In this document: piece after piece, positions 19,965-31,436 of the stretch
Layout of the letters: each line of letters starts with the position of its first letter
Position numbering within the stretch: the first letter of the stretch is position 1
Source: Dallia pectoralis
Taxonomy: Eukaryota; Chordata; Actinopteri; Esociformes; Umbridae
DNA: 64,000 nt
NCBI GenBank assembly: GCA_029465975.1
Contig: CM055730.1
Location: 12,865,267 to 12,929,266, forward strand
Reading direction: 5' to 3'
Translations under genes and position numbers: made by a program
The notes under the pieces: generated by a model
Databases searched by the model: none
Seen by the model: the letters and a program-made list of their open reading frames with translations, nothing else
Told to the model about the DNA's origin: nothing

Positions 19965-22650
19965 AGGCACATGGAGCAATGTTTTCTTTAAATCTTTGAC
20001 ACGTTAACCTAAAACATTCTCTTCTGGTCATTTAGTAGCACAGTAAAAATCGTACAAATGGCCTCATTAACTCTTCATATTCACGTGAGACTTTTAAACG
20101 CAACACAGGCTTTACTGTCCAACATAACTCCTGGAAGTGAAACACTGACAGCACACATGCTTAACGTTACAACGACAGCCACGGAAACCCCGGAGAGACA
20201 TAGATACTGAGTCCCAATAAATAATAATGACGATGTGTTATACGAGCGGCACAGGGACCGCGTGGGGAACCAGCAGAAACAGCAGAGAGTCAGATTATAA
20301 TGCGTCAGTCTGTGCCAGGCTGCTATCCTACTGTTCACAGCTAGAGATTCACGGTTCAAACTCTGGCTATGCCGAGTTCTCTCAGGGTCACAGGAACAGT
20401 CGTTACTTCGCGGTTGCGAATCTGTACGGAAAAGTGTTTAATGGCCTGTGTCTGTCCGGGCGTTGCGTTCGTGTGACGGAGTGTGTATCGAACACGCTTC
20501 GTTTTTCGGGGAAACGATGTCTTGTTCCGCGCATGAGACCGCCGTGTCCTTTCCTAAGAAAACAATATAGGTAATCTCGCTACATATCGGCCGGCAAATG
20601 AGTTCCTTTCCAAGTACTTAAGTGAAGGTAATGGTTTGACTGCCTGCCACCTAACTATATTAACCTTCTCTAAAGCCAATTTAGATTTAGAGATGAGTAA
20701 GACAAATCCAGCCGGTGATGCTCAAGTAAATACACTTGAATTGGAGTGAGTCATCCTGTGCATTTTCCCATTGGCCCGTAGCCGCCCCTCAAGAGAAAGA
20801 GGAGCCTTTCAAAGCCCAGTCAAAGTAGATGGAGTATGATTACGTCCAGTGATCCGAAGATGTTCAACCTGCTGCTAAAGCATTTCCACACGATTACCAC
20901 CTCGGTGCTTATGTCAACACAGCAGAGTGGCCTTGAGCTTGGGAGGACAGAGATTTTCAGACACATAAATTCGTAGAAGTAACTAAATTAACCGTTACAC
21001 AGTTTGGCAACTAAACAATGCTTATGTTTTGTCTTTACCTGGGAGCCAGTGTCTTTAGTGTCTATAGGAACTCAAGTGGTGAAATGTATGCAAAAGAGAC
21101 TGGCAGACTAGTATTGACTATGCTAAGCAGATGAATCTTGCCTTCTGAATCAGAATTGTCTTGATTCTGTGCATAACTTAATTTAGTACAATTTTTCACG
21201 CATTATCATTCACACACTCACGATTATAACACTTTATTTTGTCAGGTAATGTCGCTTCTTATACATAAATATATTACATCCATGCAAGTTAACTTACATT
21301 TATATACAATGGCTAGTAAAAAAGTCATGGGATAGGTATCGGTAAAAATATCCCAAGCATTGATTTACAGTTTCATGACATATTCTACTTCCAGTTTATA
21401 TCGGAGGAGAGGAAGATGTGCAAACTACTGGAAGCAGTAAAATGCAGCAGTTGACAGTTTGGAGGTAACCTGATGTGGTGAATATAGTCTAGTTAGTCTC
21501 TGTGGGACAAATGGCAGATTGCTTAGGGCCAGAGCACGGGGAAAGAAACTGCAGGAATTTCAATGCCTGTAGAATCAACCAGTCAAAATATAACTTGCAA
21601 TGGGTGGGACTGCTTTAAAGGGGGCAAATGGACCTAGCACCTCGTGTAGGACCAGAGACACAGTATTAACTAAGAAGACTTTGCTACTGAGAGGAAGTCA
21701 GCTATTTCTTTAACGTGCACTTTTTTTTAGAACTTTCAACAAGACGTTAGTTTGAAATGATGGTAAGTGCTACATCTTTTTAGCTTTGCAGCCGGCTGGC
21801 TTTTTGTTGACTATGAAAATAGTAGGCGGTGTGAATGTGCGAGACGGACCGTGTTGAGCACGACCAGTGTGGAACTTGATAACATAAGTCTGCACGTTAC
21901 AATTTGGAGATGGGTTTTTATGATCGGGGCCTACAGGCAAATCACATCAAGTGAATATATCAAATGCTTATTTTTTTGCCATTCATTAAGTCATTTTGTT
22001 AGTCCTGATAGATCGTAAAGTGTGCCTAACCCTCATGGAGTGGACATACAGTAGGGTAACAGTAAATCTAGTTGTCACATCAATAATGCCCATGGCAGTT
22101 ATGGTTATGTTCATATGTACCATATTTCGGTTGGCGTGCTGTGTGGCTATTGTAAATTGTCACATTATTCTGGTTGGATACGACTGTACAGAGCACGGGC
22201 CAGAGTAGGCTATGTGAGTGGAGTTGAAACTGCCAATTATCACTCACTGAGCATCTCTATTCAACACAATTTTCATATATTTCCATGCTTGTTCCATTTG
22301 AAAAAAACAGGATTTGACCAACCCTACAACCTCTTCTCTAAACATTTAGGCTACTGTTTGCTGTTGAAGTCGGCTATCTGTGAAAAACATTTAAAAAAAT
22401 AGTTTTGTAGGCTATGCCAGTGGTTAGGCAAACTGTTAAATGGCTCTGCGCTCAAACCCAACTGCACTTCACGTGCTTCACCTCACTCATTTTCTTACCT
22501 AGACCTGTTCGATTCATTTAAGATATAATCAAACAGCATTGATTCTCTTGCTTTAGGGCTACATAAGATATACGGTATGTCTTGTCATCAAGATGTATAT
22601 GAACGGCTTTAACAAGTTCTTTCTTTTAGATAGATGTTTTGGATTTATGT
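19965..22650. other. Spacer with a CpG-rich patch, no gene supported
   Basis: Bases 20230-20560 are visibly richer in CG dinucleotides than the surroundings (TTCGCGGTTGCG, CCGCGCATGAGACCG) and keep a 115-codon frame open. I could not relate it to a protein or to the LTRs. The rest is AT-rich, unique-looking sequence with nothing recognisable. Confidence 0.35.
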
Positions 22651-22657
22651 GATTAAG

Positions 22658-23481
22658 TGTTACGTTCCCCAGGGAGTTTGTGTGTTCTGTGTGTGTTTGG
22701 TTGTATTCTGTTGCAGACATGGCTCATATCCTCCCCAAGCAGCGGATTGGGTAATCACCTTCCTGATTGAGGACCGGACTCCGCCCTTCTTCATCAGTGG
22801 AGGCAGCTGTGTCTGTGGCTATTTAAGCCTTGTGTTCAGGGGAGAAGCTCTCTCTCTGGATCTCTTGTGTTGGAGCTCTGTCGGGCCTTTTCGGTATAGT
22901 GAGTACTGTGAACATAGAGGGAGTACTTATTGTTAGAGGTGTGTTTTTGGTGTTATAGTGCTGTTCCTGGTACATGTGTTTTGGTGTATTAATATTGTGT
23001 TTGTCATCTGTCGTGTGTATTTGTTTGGTTGTTGTCTGTAACCAGGCATCGTTATTATTTGGGTTAATTACCTTTTTCTTCTGTTTCAGGGGAAAAGGGA
23101 ATGTGTTAGGCAAGAGGCCCATGGGTTTACATCTCCCGTAGCAGACCTCTGTCTAAACACACTAGGCAAGACCTGGGCGGACCACCCCCTGTATTTTTGC
23201 TAGAGAGCCTCATCCGTGCTCTGGTTAGGTTAAAGGGGGGGGAATTTAGTGAAGTTTAGGGAAGTGTTGCCCGTTTATGTTACGTTCTTTGCTTTGGTTC
23301 CGCTCAGCCCTTTTTCCCTGCCGTTATATTAAGGAGAAAAATAAACTCCTTTGTTTATTAATGACAGACTTGTGTTGGTTGTCCTCATTTGCACCCTCGA
23401 CCCTACACCTTTGCATACCACTCAACAGGGGCTCACGGAAACGGGGGTTGTGTACCCTACCCTAGAAGGGGAAACGTAACA
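22658..23481 (+). mobile_element. Solo LTR, TGTTACG family, 824 bp
   Basis: The block begins TGTTACGTTCCCCAGG and ends GGAAACGTAACA, with a perfect 5-bp target duplication TTAAG on both sides (22653-22657 and 23482-23486). It has a TATA-like CTATTTAAG near 22819 and AATAAA within GAGAAAAATAAACTCC. No second copy or internal coding region is adjacent, so it is a solo LTR left by recombination. The minus-strand LTR at 63291-63964 starts with the same TGTTACGTTCCCCAG. Frames inside it are not genes. Confidence 0.9.
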
Positions 23482-23486
23482 TTAAG

Positions 23487-24510
23487 AAAATAGTTTAGGA
23501 AACTATCCATTGTAGTCTGGATGTGTTTTTATTTGTGCATAATCTATAGTAATGATATGTCAATTAGTGGTTTCATTAATATGCTGGAGAAATACACCCG
23601 CATGACACGGTATTAAATTTTCAGGAAGCACTTTTGGGTCAACATCGCCATCTATCATAGCAGCGGCCAGATCTTGCAAACTGCATCTTTAACAAGGCTG
23701 TTTTATTCACTCTGCTCCTTAGCTGAAAGAAGCATTTACAGGCAGAGGAGAGAGAATTGAGTGATAATGCACTCTACATTACCTGACCTTTCCCACCAGA
23801 AGCACTTTCAGGAGAAATATAGGCTTTCCTTGGGCTGCAGTCTTGGTTATTAAACTGTTGGCTTCTCTCTCCAGGGATTATGTGTGCGGTATCGTCTTCC
23901 TCCAGTCGTGAACACAGACCCCCTTTTTCTCTCCATCACGTGAAATACCCTTCCAAGACTGACTTTTGTCATCTATAGTGCCGCTCCAGGAAAGCAGAAA
24001 GAGGCGATTAATACACGCACTATCAATACAGTTGACACGTTTCATTTATGTTTCAATTGCCTGGTTTGACAGCGACCTCTATGCCAATCTGTTATCGATT
24101 GGAGATCCTGCCCACCCTGTACATTAGAGATACGTCCACACCTTCAAGCTGGAGCTTTCAGATAGATATGTAATATGTATCAGAGTCCTGTCCTACATCT
24201 CTTCCATTTACCCTAGGGTCCTGCTCTGTACCTCTGCACTTGTGATTAGATCAGAATATATCCGAAAAACCTAAAGTAGCTAGTCTGGTCTCATTGCATC
24301 GGTACTAAGATGAAATATGAATCACGGTTTTACTATGTGATGATGGTCAGAGATTTAATAGAAAACAAGTTCTAATAATTGCCATTTGCATGGCCTATAG
24401 GATTCACAGCACTCAGATTCCTCTGGTTCAGAATAACCACTTATTTCCAATACATGTGTTAACTCAAACATTTTGACTTGTGTATCATGTTTGCATTGTG
24501 CAATTACAAT
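23487..24510. other. Spacer, possible conserved block near 23700-24080
   Basis: The segment 23700-24080 is complex, balanced sequence with motifs such as GATAATGC, TTGGTTATTAAACTG and GGCGATTAATAC. It could be a conserved non-coding element. No exon was seen. The remainder is unremarkable. Confidence 0.25.
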
Positions 24511-24514
24511 AAAA

Positions 24515-24965
24515 TACATCTCCTGTCAAGCATGGTGGAGGCAATGTGATGGTCTGCGGTTGTTTTGGAGGTGGTAAAGTTGGAGATTTGTATAAGGTAA
24601 AACAGATCTTGAAGAAGGAAGGCGATCACTCCATTTTGGAATGCGATGCCCTTGCCTGTTAACAAATTCCTCCTACAACCGGACAATGGACCAAAGAACA
24701 GCTCCAATCTATGCAATCAGTCAGCAGTCAGCTGGTATTCTGTCCATAATGGATTGGCCAGCAGTCACAGATTATCAACCCTATTGTGCTGATGTGGGAT
24801 CAGTTTGACCATGTGGCATGTAAGAACTCAAGCCAATTCAACTTGTGGGAGGCGCTTCCGGAAACATGGGGAGAAATCTCATCATATTACCAAACAAAAT
24901 GACAATTAAAAGGCAAGGATGTAAAGGCAAGATTATTTGACATAAAGGTTTGGATTGTTAGAGGT
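24515..24965 (+). pseudogene. Tc1-like transposase C-terminal remnant
   Basis: Plus-strand frames give GGGNVMVCGCFGG, then YKVKQILKKEGDHSILE, then QPDNGPKNSSN. These correspond to the Tc1 landmarks GGGSVMVWGCF, the IMKKEDYVDIL-type helix and QMDNDPKHTS. A later stretch, TGGATTGGCCAGCAGTCAC, fits the LEWPAQS segment, and CTTCCGGAAACATGGGGAG fits the region after it. Frameshifts and stops occur throughout. The order of motifs is right for a C-terminal half on the plus strand. No terminal repeat was found. Confidence 0.65.
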
Positions 24966-25609
24966 TTGATTATTTCTTACTTTGTCAATTGCTATATTTT
25001 CTTTTTAATTTGATGTCATTCCTATTCAAACAAATTTAATTTATGTTTTCATGGAAAACATGGACTTTCAAAGGGACCCCAAACTTAGTGGTAAAATACA
25101 TTTCAAGAAACGTCATGTGATTGCACGCGTGCCTCTGAGCATATTAAACCTGTCACTATGCCTGTCACAGAACTGTATCCTCTGCTTTGGGTCTGGGTCT
25201 GTGTTTAATATGCTTCACATGCCAAAGGGCTGAAGGGCAGGTACCAATCAGCGTGACATTCATCACTAACCTGAAATCTCTCAGACATCAAAGCAGTCAG
25301 TCTGCCAAGCCAGAGCAGGTTTGCAATAAGCAGGTGGACATGACCCAAGCTGTTTGCATTCAAAGAAGGAATTGTTGTTTCAGATATTTGTGATAAATAC
25401 CTGAACTACTACTGTTGTCATTTGTGTTTTTTACAAAATACTTTAAACACTTTGTGATCTTAAAGGGACGGAGACAAGAAACCTTCTCATGTACTATCAA
25501 ACATTCTGTTTTTGCTTTCAATTGGTATTCTGGTCCTTTAAGTTGAGGAAAGTTTTAACATTTAACCATGTGTTTTTCCCACATCTTTCTTTCCATTCAT
25601 TGCAATTGT

Positions 25610-26060
25610 ACACAACACACTATGCCAATCGCCTTCTGCTCACAAGGCAGGTAATGTCATTGACCTCATCTGCACTAGATGCTGTTTGTCGACGTCTCAT
25701 TGCAGCTCCTTTCAGGTCTGTAATCATCACTTTCTCTCCTCTATTATTCTACTAACCAGCTGTTCTTGCACAGTCACAATCGTTATTCTCTACACCATAC
25801 CACTCTATCCTCTTCCGTATTCTATTCTATCTCTCAGCTTCTGTTAAATCCAGCCTTTTGTCTCCTGGTTCTGCCACTTCCACTCTGCTCTTTCCCATCT
25901 ACATGCTAGGACTCTCACTGTCCCCTCAAGTCCCAGGTGGCTCTGCTCTTCCTTCTCTCAGTGGCTCAGTGACTCAATGCAGGCTCGCATAGCTGCTGTC
26001 AACACTGAACCATCATTCTTCTCACTCCGCCCTCTCAAGGCTGGTTCTCAGGCTCTGTAA
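25610..26060 (+). pseudogene. Decayed L2-like LINE fragment (endonuclease end)
   Basis: One plus frame reads KAGNVIDLICTRCCLSTS followed by QVCNHHFLS. This resembles the end of the endonuclease domain of L2/CR1-type LINEs (the GNVLDLVLTR ... SDHHFISF pattern, whose SDH holds the last catalytic residues). The sequence goes on through a Ser/Pro-rich, pyrimidine-rich stretch with stops. The SDH has decayed to CNH. Recognition is by pattern only. Confidence 0.45.
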
Positions 26061-26144
26061 ACACCTTGTATGGCATGATACCCAAGCAGCCTTTCCACCT
26101 GCTCCCTTCTACCAGGTCCCTTCAAACAGGTTACAAATTTCACC

Positions 26145-26335
26145 CAAATTAGGACAATCTACACGTTTGAAGGGCGGAGGCAAATGCAGGGTCGAAAAAA
26201 TGAGCTCTACAGTCACCAGATTTCAATCAAATAAAGCAGACTTGGGATGTGGTGGAACGGGAGATTCGCATTGCTATAATGTCAATATAGACCCAGTACT
26301 AGCAAGGTGTACCTAATAAAGTGTCTGGTGTGTTT
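26145..26335 (+). mobile_element. Tc1-like element 3' end, internally deleted
   Basis: The pieces TGGGATGTGGTGGAACGGGA and GGTGTACCTAATAAAGTG are, as I remember them, landmarks of a common teleost Tc1-like element whose end reads like CACTTTATTAGGTACACC. Here they are separated by much less sequence than expected, so the copy is deleted and dead. Confidence 0.5.
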
Positions 26336-26339
26336 ATAT

Positions 26340-27185
26340 CTTTTGTGCCATGCCGGTATGCTTGTCATCCCACCTCCTCAACCGAAAGAAGACAGAGCTG
26401 TTCATTCTCTGGGGAGAAGTGAGCAACAAACCACACTATGTTCAATATCCAATTGGTCAGTCCTTTTTCCTTTACCATAATACATACAGATGCCTGAATA
26501 TGTTACATCGCTGAACAACTAGCTGAACACAACAGTAACATTTCAGACATGCTATTTGCTAACCCACTACCTAATATGTTGATCTAAGCAATTATTTCAA
26601 AACATGACTAAGTCGTGTTTTGTCCCACATCATTCTTCACAGATGAGGTGTGCTGTTGTCTTGTTTCATATGTGCGTATGGGGGGGGGAATACGGGACAT
26701 CAAGCTTATAAACCATCAGAGATGACACAGGGACTGACAGATCTAGCACAAGCATTATTCTAGTTAGGGCATTGAAGCCCACATACTTTGAATATGTCAT
26801 TTTCAAAGCAGAAGAAAAAATCCATTCAGCATGAGTCAGTCCTGCTGTCCTCTCCAACAACCTAACCCTTCCCAGCAAATCTCCCCCATCCACATTTCTT
26901 CTCACGTTTGCAGCCAACAGTGTCCCACTCAATCAGCCCAGGGCATGTCTACATTTCTCCCATCTCTACATTGTCACTTTTCTCCCTCCACACTACCATC
27001 ATTGGTTCGGGCAACATGCATTCCTTAGTTTTTATACACCGGAAAAAATACACAGACACATAACAATGTGTTTGATGATTAAGGAATAAGTACCGGTATT
27101 AATGTACGATAAGACAAAAGCAAAATTAAAATATTGGCGGTTGTCATGGTGTTTATCAATGACAATGTCTTTTTCATCATTGTCA
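26340..27185. other. Spacer, nothing recognised
   Basis: Unique-looking sequence contains a short poly-G run near 26680. No gene or element ends were seen. Confidence 0.4.
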
Positions 27186-27190
27186 GACGG

Positions 27191-27518
27191 TGTCACGAAT
27201 CCTCGGTGGTTGTGTGCAGAATTGAGCCAAAAAGACGTAAAAAACGCTAACACAACAACATACGTAAAAACTAGAAACTGTGATGAAACGAAAGTGCGCG
27301 ATACCGCGACTTATTAAGTGATTTAAAACACTATCTAGACAAACAAACACTTACCACAATAGACGTAACACATACGCAATTTACGACAAAGTGCAAACCA
27401 AACTTCAGTGTTAAATAGCCCCAGTGATTGCTAACAAGCCACAGCTGTGCTTACAACAAAACAATCACCAGAAACAGAAAGTGCACCCCACTTAACAAAA
27501 CTCACCACACTCGTGACA
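27191..27518 (-). mobile_element. Solo LTR, TGTCAC family, minus orientation
   Basis: The plus strand runs from TGTCACGAATCCTCGG to CACACTCGTGACA, so the minus strand begins TGTCACGAGTGTGG. Flanking pentamers GACGG (27186-27190) and GGCGG (27519-27523) match at four of five positions. On the minus strand AATCACTGGGGCTATTTAA supplies a TATA-like promoter. Related LTRs at 62780 and 59300 have the same AATCACTG next to the TATA box. No internal region adjoins it. Confidence 0.8.
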
Positions 27519-27559
27519 GGCGGATATGTATGATGCAGTTTAGTCGGTATTTAGAGTAA

Positions 27560-27970
27560 GGAAATGCACCTAGCAAATCAGAAGGCTCAGAAATGTTTTA
27601 TATCTTTATTCCATTGAGAATGTGAGTGGAGATGGGCTGTGCATGCAATAGATTGTACATTGTTCCGTTTAGTGTCATGCGTCAAACAGTGACAGAGCAA
27701 AATTCCTGGGTCGCCCATTAATCCTGTGCACATCTAAATAGAAGAACATTAACTACCAACGAGTGATTTTTTCGTGTAATATAATGGGAACCCTCCCCGG
27801 CACGCAAACGTGTATGTGATTATTGGGTGTCTTCATTTAAAATTACTTAATAGATGACAGAAGCAAGTTGACTTTAGATAATTAGAAATCATTATAGCAG
27901 TTCAACATAATCCATCTGAATTTTTTAATGCAATTATGTAAATACCATGTAAATCGTACATTTCAATGAA
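27560..27970. promoter_or_regulatory. Possible conserved non-coding block
   Basis: The segment is rich in homeodomain and bZIP or POU-like cores: CCCATTAATCC, GATAATTAGAAATCATTATA and AATGCAATTATGTAAAT. It has mixed composition, no repeats and no open frame. It resembles developmental enhancers in vertebrate gene deserts, but conservation cannot be judged from one genome. Confidence 0.25.
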
Positions 27971-29490
27971 TACATATTATGAATACGCTTTCATGAGTTT
28001 TCTTTTTTTAAACTTAGATTCAATAGGAACTTAAAATTGCTAAACTGGGAAGAGGGATAGGACAGGTTTCTGTCATGTCTGGTGCTACTTGACCAAGGTT
28101 TACGCCAATATGAGCTACATTTGCCCTAAAGTTATATGATGTTTTGTATGTATGTGGTTGTATGTGGTTTATATTGAGAGGATCCTGCTGAAGGTGCTTC
28201 TTTCTTCTGCTTACATTTCAAAGTATGGCTTCCCCAGATCCTGTATCTACTCCATGTTTTACCCTTTACCCGTAGTAGCATGTCCATGAAAGATATGGAC
28301 TATGGATGGTAAATATTAGCTGGCTTGATAGCAATGCTATTTCCACACCATGCCAGGAAAAAGCCTCTGCTCTCAACTGAGCAGAGAACTTGGTTTCAAT
28401 TAACGTCGGGAAAAATGTCTTGGGTGTTTATCTGACTGTCAAATTTGCCAAATGTTCGGTGCCTAGAATTGCAGGAGAAATGGTTTTAAATGTAATTCTT
28501 TCTCTAGAGCACCACCCCTAGGCCTCCTCAATATGTGATTTATTATTTTTGCCCTTTTCATGCCCAGGATATGATATCTCTGGTGTTATAATGGAGTTTT
28601 ATAAAAATCACAGAAATGTAGCACAAGTATGCTTTTCATTGACAATGAAAAAGTGACCAGTAATTGCACAGCTTCAGAAGAACATAAATCGAAGCATTAG
28701 GCTACTTATCCTGCGATTAAATTACAAATACAATTATACAGGCCCTAAGCTGTTGGCCTGATATTGACCATATGCACATTATATGACTGTGAATGCAGTA
28801 TAACATTTTACAAACAAACAAGGTACATTTTTCAATATATTTGAATCCACTTCCTATTATTGTGTATTTACCACATTATTTATTTTGGCCTACCATAATT
28901 TATTTGCTGCAGTTTCTTCGTTACTTAATTCTTAGCATTGTCTATTTACTGCAGTTATATTAGCATATTCTGTTTACTGCTATTCAGGAAAAGTATTTTA
29001 AATAGTATTTTTTTTACTATAGTCGATTCAATACAGTGAATTTGCCACATTCAACTTAGCATAGTGAATTTACTACAGTCTATTACATTTTTATTACAGT
29101 CAATTTACTGTATATCTAATCTCTTGTAGTTATTAGAACCTAGTCAACATCACCAAATCGCCAAGGAGATACAAAATGGTAGTCATGAACCCGTCTCAAA
29201 ATGTAGTAAAAGCCTTGAGCTGATTTGAATGAAAACATATAGACATATAGACTTTATTCCTTTATTTATAGTCATTATTGCCAGTCGTTAGCATTAAAGA
29301 AGATACCTCAGCTGCAGAGTAGACTTTCATTTGAGTTGACCACCTGCGAATACTAGCATTTAAGTGTACCTCATATTGCAGGCCAAAGAAATGTTCCACA
29401 GAGTAATATGTAACAGACATCTAACATCTTGACATTTCCACTGTTCAGTGGAGACTGCGTGAATCCAGTCTTTATGTTCAAATTGCTGCA
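27971..29490. other. AT-rich spacer, nothing recognised
   Basis: The block is AT-rich. A loose run of TTTACT(G/A)CAGT-like phrases occurs at about 28900-29110, too irregular to define as a tandem array. No gene was seen. Confidence 0.4.
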
Positions 29491-29499
29491 AAATGACAA

Positions 29500-29780
29500 C
29501 CAGAACTTATATACACTAATAACAAGAAAAAGAACCATGTGACTACCTCATGAAGCTGGTTGAGAGAATGCCAAGAGTGTGTGAAGCTGTCATCAAGGTA
29601 AAGGGCAGCCACATCTGATACAACTGTATTGGTTAATAAAGGATAACATATGGGTTATTTCATTGTTTTGATGTCTTCACTATTATTCTTCCATGATTTT
29701 GCTTTGTGGAAATGAGTAAAATTTAAGAAATTTTAATTAAATACATTAGTTGATGTCCAAACCTTTCACTGGTACTGTAA
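29500..29780 (+). mobile_element. Tc1 transposon 3' end fragment
   Basis: The block contains ATGAAGCTGGTTGAGAGAATGCCAAGAGTG-like coding sequence (KLVERMPRVCEAVIKVKG), the well-known C-terminus of fish Tc1 transposases. It is followed by the TTTGATGTCTTCACTATTAT landmark and an end reading CTTTCACTGGTACTGTA. This is the right part of the element only. A few substitutions and the missing 5' portion mark it as inactive. Confidence 0.75.
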
Positions 29781-29784
29781 ATTG

Positions 29785-30640
29785 TTTGATTGTTTAAACC
29801 GTTTTTCAAATCTTACTATACAGATCAAATGTAATGTTTTCTGTAGTGCAAATATTTCTGTGAAAATTTGCAATACTATAATAACAATGATTTCAAGTGT
29901 AATTGGTTTGTCCTGGAGTTGGTGTAAACATCTACTTTAAGCAAGTTAGAACCAAAGAAGGAAAAAGACAAAGATTACAATATAAATGTTAATATTTAAG
30001 TACCAAAGTGATGCTAAATATTTTGTTAGATTAGGAGGCATCAAAAAAATATATACTCTAAAACCTGCAATAAGCAGTCTGCGATCAAACAAGTTAATAT
30101 GTTATTCTGTTTTTGTAATTGGTATGCCATTTTAGTAATGTTGTCTGACCTGTCAAATGGGCTAGTCCCATCTACAGTTGAATAATTATAGTAAACAAAT
30201 ATATACATATGAAGTACATCTGCAATCTTGGTGTTACTGTCAAGAGACTTCAATTTTGTTTTTCTGTCATTTTTGTTTACCTCTGATTGGCTACTGTGGA
30301 TACATGTCTCAATATGTGCTTTTTGCCATCATGACATGAGCACATGTTGCTACCCTCTGATTGGTTGCTGTGGATACGTGTCTCAATATGTGCTTTTTGC
30401 CATCATGAGCATGAGCACATTTTGCTACCCTCTGATTGGCTGCTGAGTTTCTGCATGAAGTGGTTTACTATCTTGTATACAAAAATAGGGAAAATAATTG
30501 TCTACAATCTTTCAGGAAATGTATGGTTCACAGTAAGTCATTGAGTATAATTAATTAGAACCCGATTTACTTAAATAATATTTACTGATCTCTTGAGCCA
30601 CATCCAGTCCTGCACAAATACACCTGCATACACGCAACAG
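29785..30640. other. Spacer with a short direct duplication
   Basis: Around 30280-30440 a segment of about 65 bp is repeated nearly three times. It includes CCTCTGATTGG(C/T)TGCTGTGG, then GTGTCTCAATATGTGC, TTTTTGCCATCATGA and GAGCACAT. Otherwise nothing is recognisable. Confidence 0.6.
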
Positions 30641-30796
30641 TATATCACAACAATTACGTTCCCTGGGAACTATTGTAGAAACACGAGATTACGTTACTAG
30701 TGAAACGTAATTAAGACGTAAAAAGCAAAAAATCACATAACGCGGGTAGAATCAAACCACTGCCGCCGGCAAAGTAGCCGAGAGCTCTAACCACTG

Positions 30797-30859
30797 TACA
30801 GTGGCAAAACACAATATACAGTGGCAAAACACAATATACAGTGGCAAAACACAATATAC
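30797..30859. repeat. 20-bp tandem repeat, left of the hAT insertion
   Basis: The unit AGTGGCAAAACACAATATAC repeats about three times here. It continues at 32777-32827 on the other side of the hAT element, so the array was split by that insertion. Confidence 0.95.
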
Positions 30860-31148
30860 CAGAGGTGTGGACTCGAGTCATGTGACTTGGACTCGAGTCA
30901 GACTCGAGTCATGAATTTGATGACTTCAGACTCGACTCGACAAAATGTACAAAGACTTGCAACTCGACTTGGACTTGAACATCAATGACTCGTGACTTCA
31001 CTTGGACTTGCGCCTTTTGACTCGAAAAGACTTGCTACTTCCCATGAAAACTGGGGAAGAAAATGTTCACACGGCCGCGCCGCTCTCAGTTTATCTGCAT
31101 CTGTGAAAAAAATGCATGCAGAGAGCACGCGCGCTGCCTGCACGAAAT

Positions 31149-31258
31149 CCAATCACTGTAGTCCCACGTTGTTTTGATTGGACATCCAATCACTGTAGTC
31201 CCACGTTGTTTTGATTCGACATCCAATCACTGTAGTCCCACGTTGTTTTGATTAGATA
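31149..31258. repeat. 37-bp direct repeat, three copies
   Basis: The unit CCAATCACTGTAGTCCCACG continues with TTGTTTTGATT and a spacer. It occurs three times in tandem inside the left part of the hAT element. Copies differ by one or two bases. Confidence 0.93.
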
Positions 31259-31324
31259 GCATCCAAGCAGGCACATTGCAAGACAACCAATGAAGCACAA
31301 GCAACAACGTGCCAGTTGGCAAAA

Positions 31325-31436
31325 TGATACCGAATATAGTTTCGTTTGGCTATAAAAATTACGAGGTAGTCGACAAAAAAAGAGTTGCAATTTGCAAAAC
31401 ATGCAAAGATTACAGACGGAGCTGCGCACGGGCACG
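31325..31436 (+). pseudogene. Possible BED zinc-finger start of hAT transposase
   Basis: An ATG at about 31325 opens a frame reading MIPNIVSFGYKNYEVV, then a basic stretch KKRVAICKTCKDYRR. An aromatic and basic lead followed by C-x-x-C is how the BED zinc finger of hAT transposases begins. The matching His residues do not follow, because the frame runs into an (AC)n tract at 31437-31457. It is a remnant inside the 1.9-kb hAT element and may have been a first exon. Confidence 0.45.
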
